The notes under the pieces are model-generated. The model was given only the letters and a program-made list of their open reading frames with translations. It was not told the origin of the DNA and did not search any database. The position numbers and the translations under genes were made by a program. Shown here one piece after another: positions 51,513-58,711 of a stretch of 64,000 bases of DNA. The DNA is from Solirubrobacteraceae bacterium (GTDB taxonomy: Bacteria; Actinomycetota; Thermoleophilia; Solirubrobacterales; Solirubrobacteraceae), in contig JANWIP010000003.1 of the NCBI GenBank assembly GCA_025449845.1, forward strand, positions 62,001-126,000, in the 5' to 3' direction. Each line of letters begins with the position of its first letter. The first letter of the stretch is position 1.

Positions 51513-51994
51513 GCGCACCGTCGTTCGACCAGCTCCTCGTCCGTCTCGTTCAGGCGGATGTGCGCTTCGTTGTCATTGGCGGCTTGGCGCTTGGGTCGTG
51601 GGGCGTCGTGCGGGGAACGAAGGATTGCGACATCGTGCCCGATCCGGCGCCAGAAAACCTCGATAGGCTTGCCAGCCTTGTAGCCGAGTGTGGTGGCCAT
51701 GTCCAGTTGGGTGAGTCGTTGCTCGGCTCGGAGCATTCCATCGCGGCCCTGCTTCGCGGCGGGGAACGGGCGTTGATCGCCACACAGCTCGGGGATTTGG
51801 ATGTGGTTCAGGGTCTCGATGGCGTCCTGTCGTACGCTGAGCTTCGCGCAAGGGCAATTGACGTCGAGATGGCGGGCGTGACGATTGCGATATGTGCGCT
51901 TGAGCATCTTCGATCGATGAAGCAGGCCGCAGGGCGCCCGCGTGACCTCGTTGATTTGGACGATCTCGACGCTGCTCAGCCAGATCGGGATTGA
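51509..51994 (+). CDS. MNT-type nucleotidyltransferase
   Basis: A 161-residue protein. DVRFVVIGGLALGSWGVVRG and TKDCDIV carry the GG and DxD motifs of minimal nucleotidyltransferases (DUF6036/MNT-like), and AICALEHLRSMKQAAGRPRDLVDLDDL is the usual end of this family. The start is a TTG at 51509, inferred from the overlap with the small gene. A role as a toxin or antitoxin-type AMPylating enzyme is plausible from the family. Confidence 0.75.
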   Translation: MSAPSFDQLLVRLVQADVRFVVIGGLALGSWGVVRGTKDCDIVPDPAPENLDRLASLVAECGGHVQLGESLLGSEHSIAALLRGGERALIATQLGDLDVVQGLDGVLSYAELRARAIDVEMAGVTIAICALEHLRSMKQAAGRPRDLVDLDDLDAAQPDRD

Positions 51995-52019
51995 GCCGAG
52001 AAGCTTGTCAACGATCTGC

Positions 52020-52130
52020 TTACCGGATGGCATTGGGCGCGCGTCGTTGCGCTTGCTGCTGTCCCACGGGCTCCATTAGCGCCTCCAGCAGCCTGTCCAG
52101 GGCCGCAAAGGGGTTTCGCGGATTGTTCCG
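52020..52130 (-). repeat. Tail-fragment repeat, second copy
   Basis: The minus strand encodes FAALDRLLEALMEPVGQQ, then QRRAPNAIR and a stop. On the plus strand GTCAACGATCTGCTTACCGG and CTCCATTAGCGCCTCCAGC match the copies at 49421 and 52770. It marks a degenerate repeat, probably the 3' end of a mobile-element gene. Confidence 0.45.
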
Positions 52131-52148
52131 AGTCCGCTGTGTGGATCT

Positions 52149-52178
52149 TTGATTGAGGTATGCTTGCTGCCTTCTACT
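52149..52178 (+). promoter_or_regulatory. Possible promoter for three tiny ORFs
   Basis: TTGATT at 52149-52154 and TCTACT at 52173-52178 are 18 bp apart, ahead of the ATG at 52207. A weak prediction. Confidence 0.25.
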
Positions 52179-52206
52179 GGGCGAGAGCGAAAGGTTTAGG
52201 GGAGAC

Positions 52207-52377
52207 ATGCGCGTAGGACGAGGTGCGGCCGGGTGGGTCGCCTCTGGGCTGCTGACTCTTGCCTTGAAGGGCAGAGCGTTCAGCCCGCGATCACCGAAGC
52301 AGGGGAAGAACTCGCCTCTGCCGGTCGCGTACTGCCGGTTGTGCGACTATTGGGAGTTGTTTCCACCCGCGAAATAA
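52207..52377 (+). CDS. Tiny ORF 1 of a possible three-gene unit
   Basis: A 56-residue frame (MRVGRGAAGWVASGLLTLAL, ending YCRLCDYWELFPPAK) with GGGGAG just before the ATG. It contains one CxxC pair. It is followed after 10 bp by another tiny frame. No family recognised. It could equally be a chance frame in a mosaic region. Confidence 0.3.
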   Translation: MRVGRGAAGWVASGLLTLALKGRAFSPRSPKQGKNSPLPVAYCRLCDYWELFPPAK

Positions 52378-52387
52378 GGCTAACGAG

Positions 52388-52543
52388 ATGATTGAGTACG
52401 TCATCACGAAAGACCTGAAACGCATCAGCGGCATTCGCGTCGCAGAGACAGGACAGTTGCATCACTTTACCCAGCCGGTGATGAAGCCTATGAAAATGTA
52501 CAGAGCGCTTCTAGTGGGGGGCCGGGAACATTGCGCGTGGTGA
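52388..52543 (+). CDS. Tiny ORF 2 of a possible three-gene unit
   Basis: A 51-residue frame (MIEYVITKDLKRISGIRVAE, ending LVGGREHCAW). Its TGA overlaps the GTG of the next frame by 4 bp, a hallmark of coupled genes. Lower GC than the surroundings. No family recognised. Confidence 0.3.
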   Translation: MIEYVITKDLKRISGIRVAETGQLHHFTQPVMKPMKMYRALLVGGREHCAW

Positions 52544-52755
52544 TCACTCTTCTCTATGTGTTCTCGGTCGCGTTTCTTGTGGCTGGTGTGGGGCTCGTCC
52601 TCCGAAACTATTGGCGGGATCGCATCGATCTCAGCGGAGCGATTTCGGGCTCTGAGTCCCCGACCTTCCCTCCATTGCCACTTATAGCTATAGGGCTGTT
52701 CCCGTACGCCTTTCCCAACGAGGACCAACATAAGCAGCTAGACGGCGCTCTTTAG
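52540..52755 (+). CDS. Tiny ORF 3: possible single-pass membrane protein
   Basis: A 71-residue frame. VITLLYVFSVAFLVAGVGLVL is a clear membrane helix, followed by RNYWRDR as a positive stop. A second, weaker hydrophobic stretch (PLPLIAIGLFPYAF) follows. The GTG at 52540 overlaps the preceding stop; a TTG at 52531 is also possible. The charge pattern supports a real membrane peptide. Confidence 0.4.
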   Translation: MITLLYVFSVAFLVAGVGLVLRNYWRDRIDLSGAISGSESPTFPPLPLIAIGLFPYAFPNEDQHKQLDGAL

Positions 52756-52769
52756 CGGCGCCACGAAGG

Positions 52770-52945
52770 CTACGCCGAGCGTCGATGAGCAGCGAGTTGG
52801 CGCTCTGCTTGGCGGATCGCCGCTGCCGCCCGCCGCCGCACCTCCTGTCCGCCCGGCTCCATTAGCGCCTCCAGCGGCCGGTCAAGGCCCAAAAAGAGGT
52901 CCGCAAGTCGTCCCGATCGCCCAGTTGCCGTTCTAACAACAGTCC
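52770..52945 (-). repeat. Tail-fragment repeat, third copy
   Basis: The minus strand reads GLDRPLEALMEPGGQEVRRR, then AAAIRQAERQLAAHRRSA and a stop at 52770. The plus strand contains CTGCTTGGCGGATCGCC, shared with 49421. It ends in CCCAGTTG...CAACAGTCCTA, which resembles the sequence following tRNA-Gln. Confidence 0.45.
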
Positions 52946-53026
52946 TACGCTACGGCAAGCCAAACGCGAGAGTTCCTAGCGGCTGGTGGCGGCCCCTGGG
53001 AATCTATCCCTACGGCCAAGATCGTT

Positions 53027-53401
53027 CTACACGGCCAAGATCGTGAAGCGTGGCCCCAGCAGCCTCCGCATGTCCCCCGCGTCTGAGGTCGCGATGGCAT
53101 CACCGCGCTTGCTGACCCCGACCGCAATGCACGCATCGACTGTGCCCACTACCGAGGTGGCTCTCCGCAGGCGACCGGCTTCTCGCGCCAGACGCTCGTC
53201 CACGGCCTCGATTGAGCACGCTTTGAGCAGTCGGGCGATGCGGGCGTCCTTCGCGTCGCCACGCCAGACCTCGGCAAGCGCGATGGCGGGAATGGTCGGC
53301 ACCAGGCCGCGCGCATACGCAACCGCAAGGATCTCTCGGATGCGCTGCCCGCCCCGCTCGTAGGCGATCAGCGCGCCGGCGTCGAGTGTCAGGCCGGCCA
53401 C
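53027..53401 (-). CDS. PIN-domain toxin (VapC-like)
   Basis: A 124-residue protein. MAGLTLDAGALIAYERGG has the first Asp, IPAIALAEVWRG the conserved Glu, and VDACIAVGVSKRGDAIATSDAGDM the distal acidic residues. This is the PIN subgroup paired with RHH antitoxins. It overlaps the end of the antitoxin gene by 13 bp. Confidence 0.85.
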   Translation of the reverse strand: MAGLTLDAGALIAYERGGQRIREILAVAYARGLVPTIPAIALAEVWRGDAKDARIARLLKACSIEAVDERLAREAGRLRRATSVVGTVDACIAVGVSKRGDAIATSDAGDMRRLLGPRFTILAV

Positions 53402-53613
53402 TCTGAGGCGACCTGGGTACGTACCTCCGCTGGCACTGGGCCGAACCGGGTGTCATCCTCGGCCAGCAGGTCAAGGCCACGGGCGACCCGTAGCTCGCGC
53501 AAGACCGCAGCATTCACGAACGCCGACAGGCTGCCACCAGACTCGGTCAGTCGCTCCTCGGCCTCGTGCAGGACTGACTCGTCGAATGAGATCGATCGCT
53601 TCTGGCTTGCCAT
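53389..53613 (-). CDS. Ribbon-helix-helix antitoxin
   Basis: A 74-residue protein, MASQKRSISFDESVLHEAEE then GGSLSAFVNAAVLRELRVAR, a CopG/VapB-like RHH fold. The C-terminus (VPAEVRTQVASEWPA) overlaps the toxin gene. The start is set by a -10 box 6 nt upstream. Confidence 0.8.
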   Translation of the reverse strand: MASQKRSISFDESVLHEAEERLTESGGSLSAFVNAAVLRELRVARGLDLLAEDDTRFGPVPAEVRTQVASEWPA

Positions 53614-53619
53614 AAGCCG

Positions 53620-53636
53620 ATCCTACCACGGTAGGA
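53620..53636 (-). promoter_or_regulatory. Palindromic operator over the RHH-PIN -10 box
   Basis: TCCTACC and GGTAGGA at 53621-53636 are perfect inverted repeats with 2 nt between them. Read on the minus strand, TAGGAT (53625-53620) lies within the palindrome and 6 nt before the ATG at 53613, so the message is leaderless and repression would be direct. Confidence 0.65.
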
Positions 53637-53782
53637 ATCGTATGTCCGACGCCAAGGGCCGCCCGAAAAAGCCATCCCACTCGTGAGGATGATGCAAGGC
53701 AAGGGCAGCCGAGATGCCGTTGACCGAGATGCCGTTGACAAACGCGAAGGCACAGACGGAGAAGGTGTTGCACCTACGGTGG

Positions 53783-53788
53783 TACACT
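53783..53788 (+). promoter_or_regulatory. -10 box of a leaderless antitoxin gene
   Basis: TACACT lies 6 nt before the GTG at 53795. GCACC and GGTGC arms flank it at a distance, and CACC/GGTG sits just upstream. No clear -35 box. Confidence 0.35.
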
Positions 53789-53794
53789 GAGCCG

Positions 53795-54112
53795 GTGCCC
53801 ACGAACCATCCACGAATAGCGGTCGTGCGGGACCCAGAGCTTGACGCTGCACTGGAACACGCGGCCCAAGTGCTGGGTGAAAAGCGTTCGACGGCAGCGC
53901 TGCTGCGTGAGCTGGCGTTGCTTGGGGTGCAGTCGCTGCCGAGCAGCGAGTGGGTTCGGACGATGGAAAGGATGCGCGCCCTGGGATTGCAGCCGGCGCA
54001 GCTGCCGCCGGGTGACGTGATGGGACGTATCGCCTCGATGGGACCGGTTGACCCGGAGAACCCAACGCCGGCTACCGACGCGCTTGAATACGTACGCGCC
54101 GATCGGATTTGA
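53795..54112 (+). CDS. VapB-like antitoxin
   Basis: A 105-residue protein starting MPTNHPRIAVVRDPELDAAL. EHAAQVLGEKRSTAALLREL resembles an RHH-type DNA-binding helix pair. The C-terminus (MGPVDPENPTPATDALEYVR) is long and flexible. The GTG at 53795 is chosen over an upstream ATG at 53714 because the upstream part duplicates LTEMPLT without similarity to the family. It is 9 bp before the PIN gene. Confidence 0.65.
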   Translation: MPTNHPRIAVVRDPELDAALEHAAQVLGEKRSTAALLRELALLGVQSLPSSEWVRTMERMRALGLQPAQLPPGDVMGRIASMGPVDPENPTPATDALEYVRADRI

Positions 54113-54121
54113 GAAGCAGGC

Positions 54122-54514
54122 ATGGGAATTGCCTACTTGGACGCCTCTGCCTTCTGCAAGCTGTTCAAGCCGGAGGTCGAGTCAGAGGCGCTCGGGCAAG
54201 CGTTGACTGGAGAGACATGGCTGGCGTCGGAGATCCTGGCTATTGAGGTGGGCAGGACTGCCCTACTGGCCGGCGGCGGTGCTCCCGAGCGCGCTCAGGG
54301 TGAACTGGCACGCGTCGTACTGGCCCCTCTGTCTGAGACGGTGCGCGCGAATGCTGCCACGGTCCCTCCCGCGCGGCTACGGGCACTCGACGCGATCCAT
54401 CTGGCAACCGCGCTTGAGTTACGCGCGGAGATCGATGCGGTGTATGCCTATGACGAACGCTTAGGCGAGGCAGCACGGGAGCACGGGTTGGAGGTTCGTA
54501 CGCCCGGCCGCTGA
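54122..54514 (+). CDS. PIN-domain toxin (VapC-like)
   Basis: A 130-residue protein. MGIAYLDASAFCKLFKPEVE has the first Asp, LASEILAIEVGRTAL the conserved Glu, and LRALDAIHLATALEL and YAYDERLGEAAREHG the distal acidic residues. This is the actinobacterial VapC pattern. It is the second gene of an antitoxin-toxin pair and ends 67 bp before glmU. Confidence 0.87.
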   Translation: MGIAYLDASAFCKLFKPEVESEALGQALTGETWLASEILAIEVGRTALLAGGGAPERAQGELARVVLAPLSETVRANAATVPPARLRALDAIHLATALELRAEIDAVYAYDERLGEAAREHGLEVRTPGR

Positions 54515-54581
54515 GGTACGCGCATCGGAGGGTTGTCGATTTGGCCTCGCCCCTCGCCTGCGTAGCACTAGAGTCCCGCAC

Positions 54582-55922
54582 ATGACCCCCCCCACAGTCC
54601 TAATCCTGGCCGCCGGCCAAGGCACACGCATGCGCTCAGCAATGCCGAAGGTCCTGCACGAGCTGTGCGGCCGCCCGATGGTGCTGTGGCCGGTGCACGC
54701 AGCCCTGGAGGCAGGCGCCGGCAAGGTCGTAGTGGTCGACTCCCCAGCCAAGGCGCTAGAGGCGATCCTGCCCGAAGGCGTAGGCCTGGTGGTCCAGCCC
54801 GAGTCAAACGGCACCGGAGGCGCAGTGCTGGCCGCCAGCGCCCAGATCGACCCGCAGGCAGCCGTGGTGATCCTGAGCGGAGACGTGCCGCTGGTAAGCG
54901 CCCAGGCAATCACGGAGCTGGTCGCGGCGCACATCGCCGCTGGCACCCCGGCGACGATGGCCACGACGATCCTCGCGGACCCGAGCGGCTACGGCCGCGT
55001 AGTGCGCGATGGCGCAGGCAACGTGCAGCGCGTGGTGGAGACCAAGAAAGCCGGCGATGCCACCTCCGAGGAGCTGCAGATAGACGAGGTCAACACCGGC
55101 ATCTACGTATTCAACGGCGAAGCCTTGCTGGCAACGCTGCCCCACCTGAGTGCCGACAATGCCCAAGCCGAGCTGTATCTGCCTCAGGTCCTGGACCTCC
55201 TGCGAGCAGAGGGCCAAGCGGTGGCGGCACACAAGGTCAACGACCCAGGCCTGGTCCTAGGCATCAACGACCGCGTAGCCCTAGCCGAGGTAACGGCGCT
55301 GGCCCAGCGCGCGATCCACGAGCGCCATATGCGCGCAGGCGTAACGATCGTGGACCCAGCGGCAACGGCGATCGACGTAGAAGTGGAGATCGGCCAAGAC
55401 ACGACGATCGAGCCGTTCACGACGATCAAGGGTGCGACCAAGATCGGCGCAGGCTGCACGATCAGGCACGCCTACATCATCGAGAGCACGATCGAGGACG
55501 GAGTAAGCGTGGGCCCCTTCGCCTACCTGCGCCCCGGCACGCACCTCCAGCAAGGCTCCAAGATCGGCACCTTCGTAGAGGTGAAGAACTCAGACATAGG
55601 CAGAGGCGCGAAAGTCCCGCACCTCTCCTACATAGGCGACGCGGACGTAGGCGAGCAGTCGAACCTGGGCGCAGGCACGATCACGGCCAACTACGACGGC
55701 AAGTCAAAGCACCGCACGACGATCGGCAAGCGCGTACGCGGCGGCGTCGATACCGCACTGGTAGCTCCGGTGACAGTAGGCGACGACGCCTGGACAGCAG
55801 CAGGCTCGACGATCACCGAAGACATCCCCCCCGGAGCCCTGGGCGTAGCCCGTGCGAGACAGCGCAACGTCGAGGACTACGCTGACCGACCCCGCGGCCC
55901 TTTAGACTCTGAAGAGAGATGA
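54582..55922 (+). CDS. glmU: Bifunctional GlcNAc-1-P uridyltransferase / glucosamine-1-P acetyltransferase
   Basis: The 446-residue enzyme makes UDP-GlcNAc for peptidoglycan. The pyrophosphorylase motif is LILAAGQGTRMRSAMPKVLH at residues 7-26, with GDVPLV near 108 and EVNTGIYVF near 170. The C-terminal half is a left-handed beta-helix of hexapeptide repeats (IEPFTTIKGATKIGAG, GPFAYLRPGTHL, ANYDGKSKHRTTIG). The end overlaps prs by 4 bp. The block glmU-prs-rplY-pth-mfd is tightly packed. Confidence 0.95.
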   Translation: MTPPTVLILAAGQGTRMRSAMPKVLHELCGRPMVLWPVHAALEAGAGKVVVVDSPAKALEAILPEGVGLVVQPESNGTGGAVLAASAQIDPQAAVVILSGDVPLVSAQAITELVAAHIAAGTPATMATTILADPSGYGRVVRDGAGNVQRVVETKKAGDATSEELQIDEVNTGIYVFNGEALLATLPHLSADNAQAELYLPQVLDLLRAEGQAVAAHKVNDPGLVLGINDRVALAEVTALAQRAIHERHMRAGVTIVDPAATAIDVEVEIGQDTTIEPFTTIKGATKIGAGCTIRHAYIIESTIEDGVSVGPFAYLRPGTHLQQGSKIGTFVEVKNSDIGRGAKVPHLSYIGDADVGEQSNLGAGTITANYDGKSKHRTTIGKRVRGGVDTALVAPVTVGDDAWTAAGSTITEDIPPGALGVARARQRNVEDYADRPRGPLDSEER

Positions 55923-56947
55923 GCAGCGCAATGGACACGCGCACGCAGTCCATGCAGACGAGCCTGCCGATCGACTACGACAAGCGGCTGATGCTGTTCG
56001 CCGGGCGGGCCAATCCGCAGCTGGCGTCCGACATCGCCACGAAGCTGAACGTCGATCTGGGCCCTGTGACGATCAAGACGTTCTCAAACGGCGAGGTGTA
56101 CTGCCGCTACGAGGAGTCGATCCGCGGCGCAGATGTATTCATCGTGCAGCCAACCTGCGGCAACCCGCAGACAGGAGTGACGGCCAATGACTCCCTGATG
56201 GAGCTGCTGTTCCTGATCGACGCGGCGGTAGGCGCCTCGGCCCACCGCGTCATAGCGGTGACCCCATGGTTCGGCTACTCGCGCCAGGACAAGAAGAGCG
56301 CTCCGCGCGAGCCGATCAGCGCGCGCTTGGTGGCCCGCATGCTCGAGGCAGCTGGCGCGGACCGGGTCCTGACAATGGACCTGCACGCAGGTCAGATCCA
56401 GGGTTTCTTCCAGAAGCCGGTGGATCACATGACGGCGCTGTTCATGCTGACGCAGTACTTCGATGACCTGGGCCTGAGCGACCTAGTGGTAGTAGCCCCC
56501 GATGCAGGCCGCGTGAAGCTGAACAAGAAGTTCGCCTCGAAGATCGGCGCGGAGCTGGCGATCCTCGACAAGGAGCGCCCGGCGCAGCAGGTGGCGGAGA
56601 TCGGTTACGTGATCGGCGATGTGCGCAACAAGACAGCAGTGATCGTGGACGACATGATCGACACTGCCGGCACCCTCGCGGCGGCAGCGCGCACGGTCCT
56701 AGAAGAGGGCGCAAGCAGCGTCTACGCGGCAGCCACCCATGGGGTGTTCTCGGGGGACGCGTTCGCGAACCTGGCAGACTCAGGCTTCAAGGAGATCGTA
56801 GTCACAGACACGATCCCGGTGCCCAAAGAGCGCCCGGCAAACATCCGCGTGCTCCCCTGTGCGGAGCTGCTGACGGACTCGATCCGGCGCATCTTCACCG
56901 ACGATTCGGTGAGCGAAGTGTTCGGCGGCGAGAACCAGCTGTTTTGA
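55919..56947 (+). CDS. prs: Ribose-phosphate pyrophosphokinase
   Basis: The 342-residue enzyme makes PRPP for nucleotide, His and Trp synthesis. Landmarks are LMLFAGRANPQLASDIA, FIVQPTCGNPQTGVTANDSL, TPWFGYSRQDKK, LTMDLHAGQIQGFF and the PRPP loop AVIVDDMIDTAGTLAAAA near 240-256. A 20-residue N-terminal extension precedes the core. It shares ATGA with glmU, and its stop overlaps the next gene's TTG. Confidence 0.95.
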   Translation: MSSAMDTRTQSMQTSLPIDYDKRLMLFAGRANPQLASDIATKLNVDLGPVTIKTFSNGEVYCRYEESIRGADVFIVQPTCGNPQTGVTANDSLMELLFLIDAAVGASAHRVIAVTPWFGYSRQDKKSAPREPISARLVARMLEAAGADRVLTMDLHAGQIQGFFQKPVDHMTALFMLTQYFDDLGLSDLVVVAPDAGRVKLNKKFASKIGAELAILDKERPAQQVAEIGYVIGDVRNKTAVIVDDMIDTAGTLAAAARTVLEEGASSVYAAATHGVFSGDAFANLADSGFKEIVVTDTIPVPKERPANIRVLPCAELLTDSIRRIFTDDSVSEVFGGENQLF

Positions 56948-57432
56948 GTACGGCGACGGGCATGCCGCCCGCATCGCCCCGATCTCCCAAGCGCTTGCGG
57001 CGCATCGGCTTGATCTTCACGGGCGTGCTGCTGTTCCTGGCGATCAGCGGCCTGCTGGCGCGCTTCTTGTCGGTGGAGAGCGAGGAACGCGAAGACCTGG
57101 TGAGGGTGCTACAGGCCGAGGCCAATGGCAACGCGCAGGCGATGCTGAGCAAGCTGAGCGCCTGCCGGGCGAGTCCGAAGTGCAGCGCGGCGGTGCAGTC
57201 AGACGTGGTCAAGCTGCGTCGCCATGGCCCGGTGAAGATCCTGACGCTGACCTCCCCAACGGCCTATTCGCTAACGGGCGCGACGGGCACGACACGCGTG
57301 GCATGGACGGTGATCGGCCACCTGCCGGTGGTGCAGTGCGTGAGCGTGAAGCGCAGCGGCAACGCCATCACAGGCATCAGCCTGAAGCTGCAAACGATCG
57401 GGGCGCAGATCCCAGGCGAAGCGGATTGCTAA
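56944..57432 (+). CDS. Membrane-anchored protein of unknown function
   Basis: A 162-residue protein. A basic N-terminus (PRSPKRLRRIG) leads into a membrane helix (LIFTGVLLFLAISGLLARFL) at residues 22-41. An extracytoplasmic domain with VRVLQAEANGNAQAMLSKL, CRASPKC and VVQCVSVKRSGNAITGISL follows, ending in Cys. Four cysteines may form two disulfides. The start is a TTG overlapping the prs stop, so it is coupled to prs. No named family recognised. Confidence 0.65.
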   Translation: MSTATGMPPASPRSPKRLRRIGLIFTGVLLFLAISGLLARFLSVESEEREDLVRVLQAEANGNAQAMLSKLSACRASPKCSAAVQSDVVKLRRHGPVKILTLTSPTAYSLTGATGTTRVAWTVIGHLPVVQCVSVKRSGNAITGISLKLQTIGAQIPGEADC

Positions 57433-57446
57433 AGTCCCCTCCCGCG

Positions 57447-58100
57447 ATGGCCACCAACGAGACAACCCAGCTGCAGGTCAAACGCCGCGAGCCCGACGGC
57501 TCGCGCTCGGCACGGCGCCTGCGCCGCGAGCAGCGTGTGCCCGGCGTGCTGTACGGCGGCGGCGATGAGCCGATGAGCTTCGACGTGGACGCGCGCGAGT
57601 TGCGCCTGGCCCTGGCCCGCTCAGGCGCGGTGCTGGACCTGAGCGTGGACGGCGGCAAAGCGACGCCGGTGGTCCTGAAGGAGGCCCAGCGTCACCCGGT
57701 GAGAGGCGAGACGACACACATCGACCTGCTGCGCGTGCGCCTGGATAAGGCGATCCACGCGGTGGTGCCGGTGGAACTGTCCGGCGTGGACGATGCGCCG
57801 GGCGTGAAGGAAGGCGGCGTACTGGAGCAGATCACGCGCGAGATCAACATCGAGGCGCTGCCGACGGCCATCCCCGAGGCGCTGGTGCACGACGTGAGCG
57901 CCCTGGAGATCGGCGACACGGTGATCCTTGAGGCTGTGCCTGTCCCCGAGGGCGTGACGGTGCTGGACGACCTGCAGGAGACCGTGATCGCAACCCTCTC
58001 GGCCCCCCGTTTACAGACAGAGGCAGAGACGGAGATCGAGGCCGAGACGGAGCTGGTGGGCGAGTCCGCCGAGAAGGACGAGGCGGCGTCAGAGGAGTGA
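57447..58100 (+). CDS. rplY: 50S ribosomal protein L25/general stress protein Ctc
   Basis: The 217-residue long-form L25 (TL5/CTC) binds 5S rRNA. KRREPDGSRSARRLRREQRVPGVLYGGG is the N-terminal RNA-binding part, and HIDLLRVRLDKAIHAVVPV joins the C-terminal Ctc domain, with LEIGDTVILEAVPVPEGVTVL. The acidic tail (ETEIEAETELVGESAEKDEA) is typical. It overlaps pth by 4 bp (GTGA). Confidence 0.92.
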   Translation: MATNETTQLQVKRREPDGSRSARRLRREQRVPGVLYGGGDEPMSFDVDARELRLALARSGAVLDLSVDGGKATPVVLKEAQRHPVRGETTHIDLLRVRLDKAIHAVVPVELSGVDDAPGVKEGGVLEQITREINIEALPTAIPEALVHDVSALEIGDTVILEAVPVPEGVTVLDDLQETVIATLSAPRLQTEAETEIEAETELVGESAEKDEAASEE

Positions 58101-58711
58101 TCCGGCCGTTTGGCGGCCGCGGGGCGGCCATCGACTGGCTGCTGGTAGGACTGGGCAACCCCGGCAAGGAGTACAAGGGGACGCGCCACAACGTGGGCTT
58201 CGCGATCGCCGATCTGCTGGCTGAGCGCTGGGAGCTGCCGACCCCGAAGCAGCGTTTCCGCGGCCGCGTAGCCGAGGGCCGCGTGGCCGTAGCGCCGCAG
58301 ATCGGCGCCCCGGCCGCGCCCCGCATAGCGATGCTGTGGCCACAGACGTACATGAACGAGGCGGGCCGCTCGGTGGGTCCAGCGAGAGGCTCGTACAAAC
58401 TCCCCCTGGATCGCCTGCTGGTGATGCACGACGAGATAGACCTGCCCTTCGGCGAGATCCGCACGCGCCTGGGCGGTGGCCTGGCGGGCCATAATGGCCT
58501 AAAGTCACTGAAGCGCGAGCTGGGCTCCCCCGACTTCTGGCGTACACGCGTAGGCGTAGGCCGCCCCGACTCGACGGACCCGGAGATAGTGAGCGCCCAC
58601 GTGCTGGGCCGCTTCAGCGAGCCGAAGGCGCAGATAGAAGAGCTCGTTACGCGCGCCGCCGATGAGGTCGAGCGGATGTTGCTGCAAGCGCAAGCCCCCG
58701 AAGGGCAATAG
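58097..58711 (+). CDS. pth: Peptidyl-tRNA hydrolase
   Basis: The 204-residue enzyme releases peptides from peptidyl-tRNA. Signatures: WLLVGLGNPGKEYKGTRHNVG with catalytic His near residue 34, PQTYMNEAGRSVGP, LLVMHDEIDLPFGEIRTRLG and GGLAGHNGLKSLKRELGSPDFWRTRVGVGRP. The start GTG at 58097 overlaps the rplY stop. It is directly followed by mfd with no gap. Confidence 0.94.
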   Translation: MIRPFGGRGAAIDWLLVGLGNPGKEYKGTRHNVGFAIADLLAERWELPTPKQRFRGRVAEGRVAVAPQIGAPAAPRIAMLWPQTYMNEAGRSVGPARGSYKLPLDRLLVMHDEIDLPFGEIRTRLGGGLAGHNGLKSLKRELGSPDFWRTRVGVGRPDSTDPEIVSAHVLGRFSEPKAQIEELVTRAADEVERMLLQAQAPEGQ

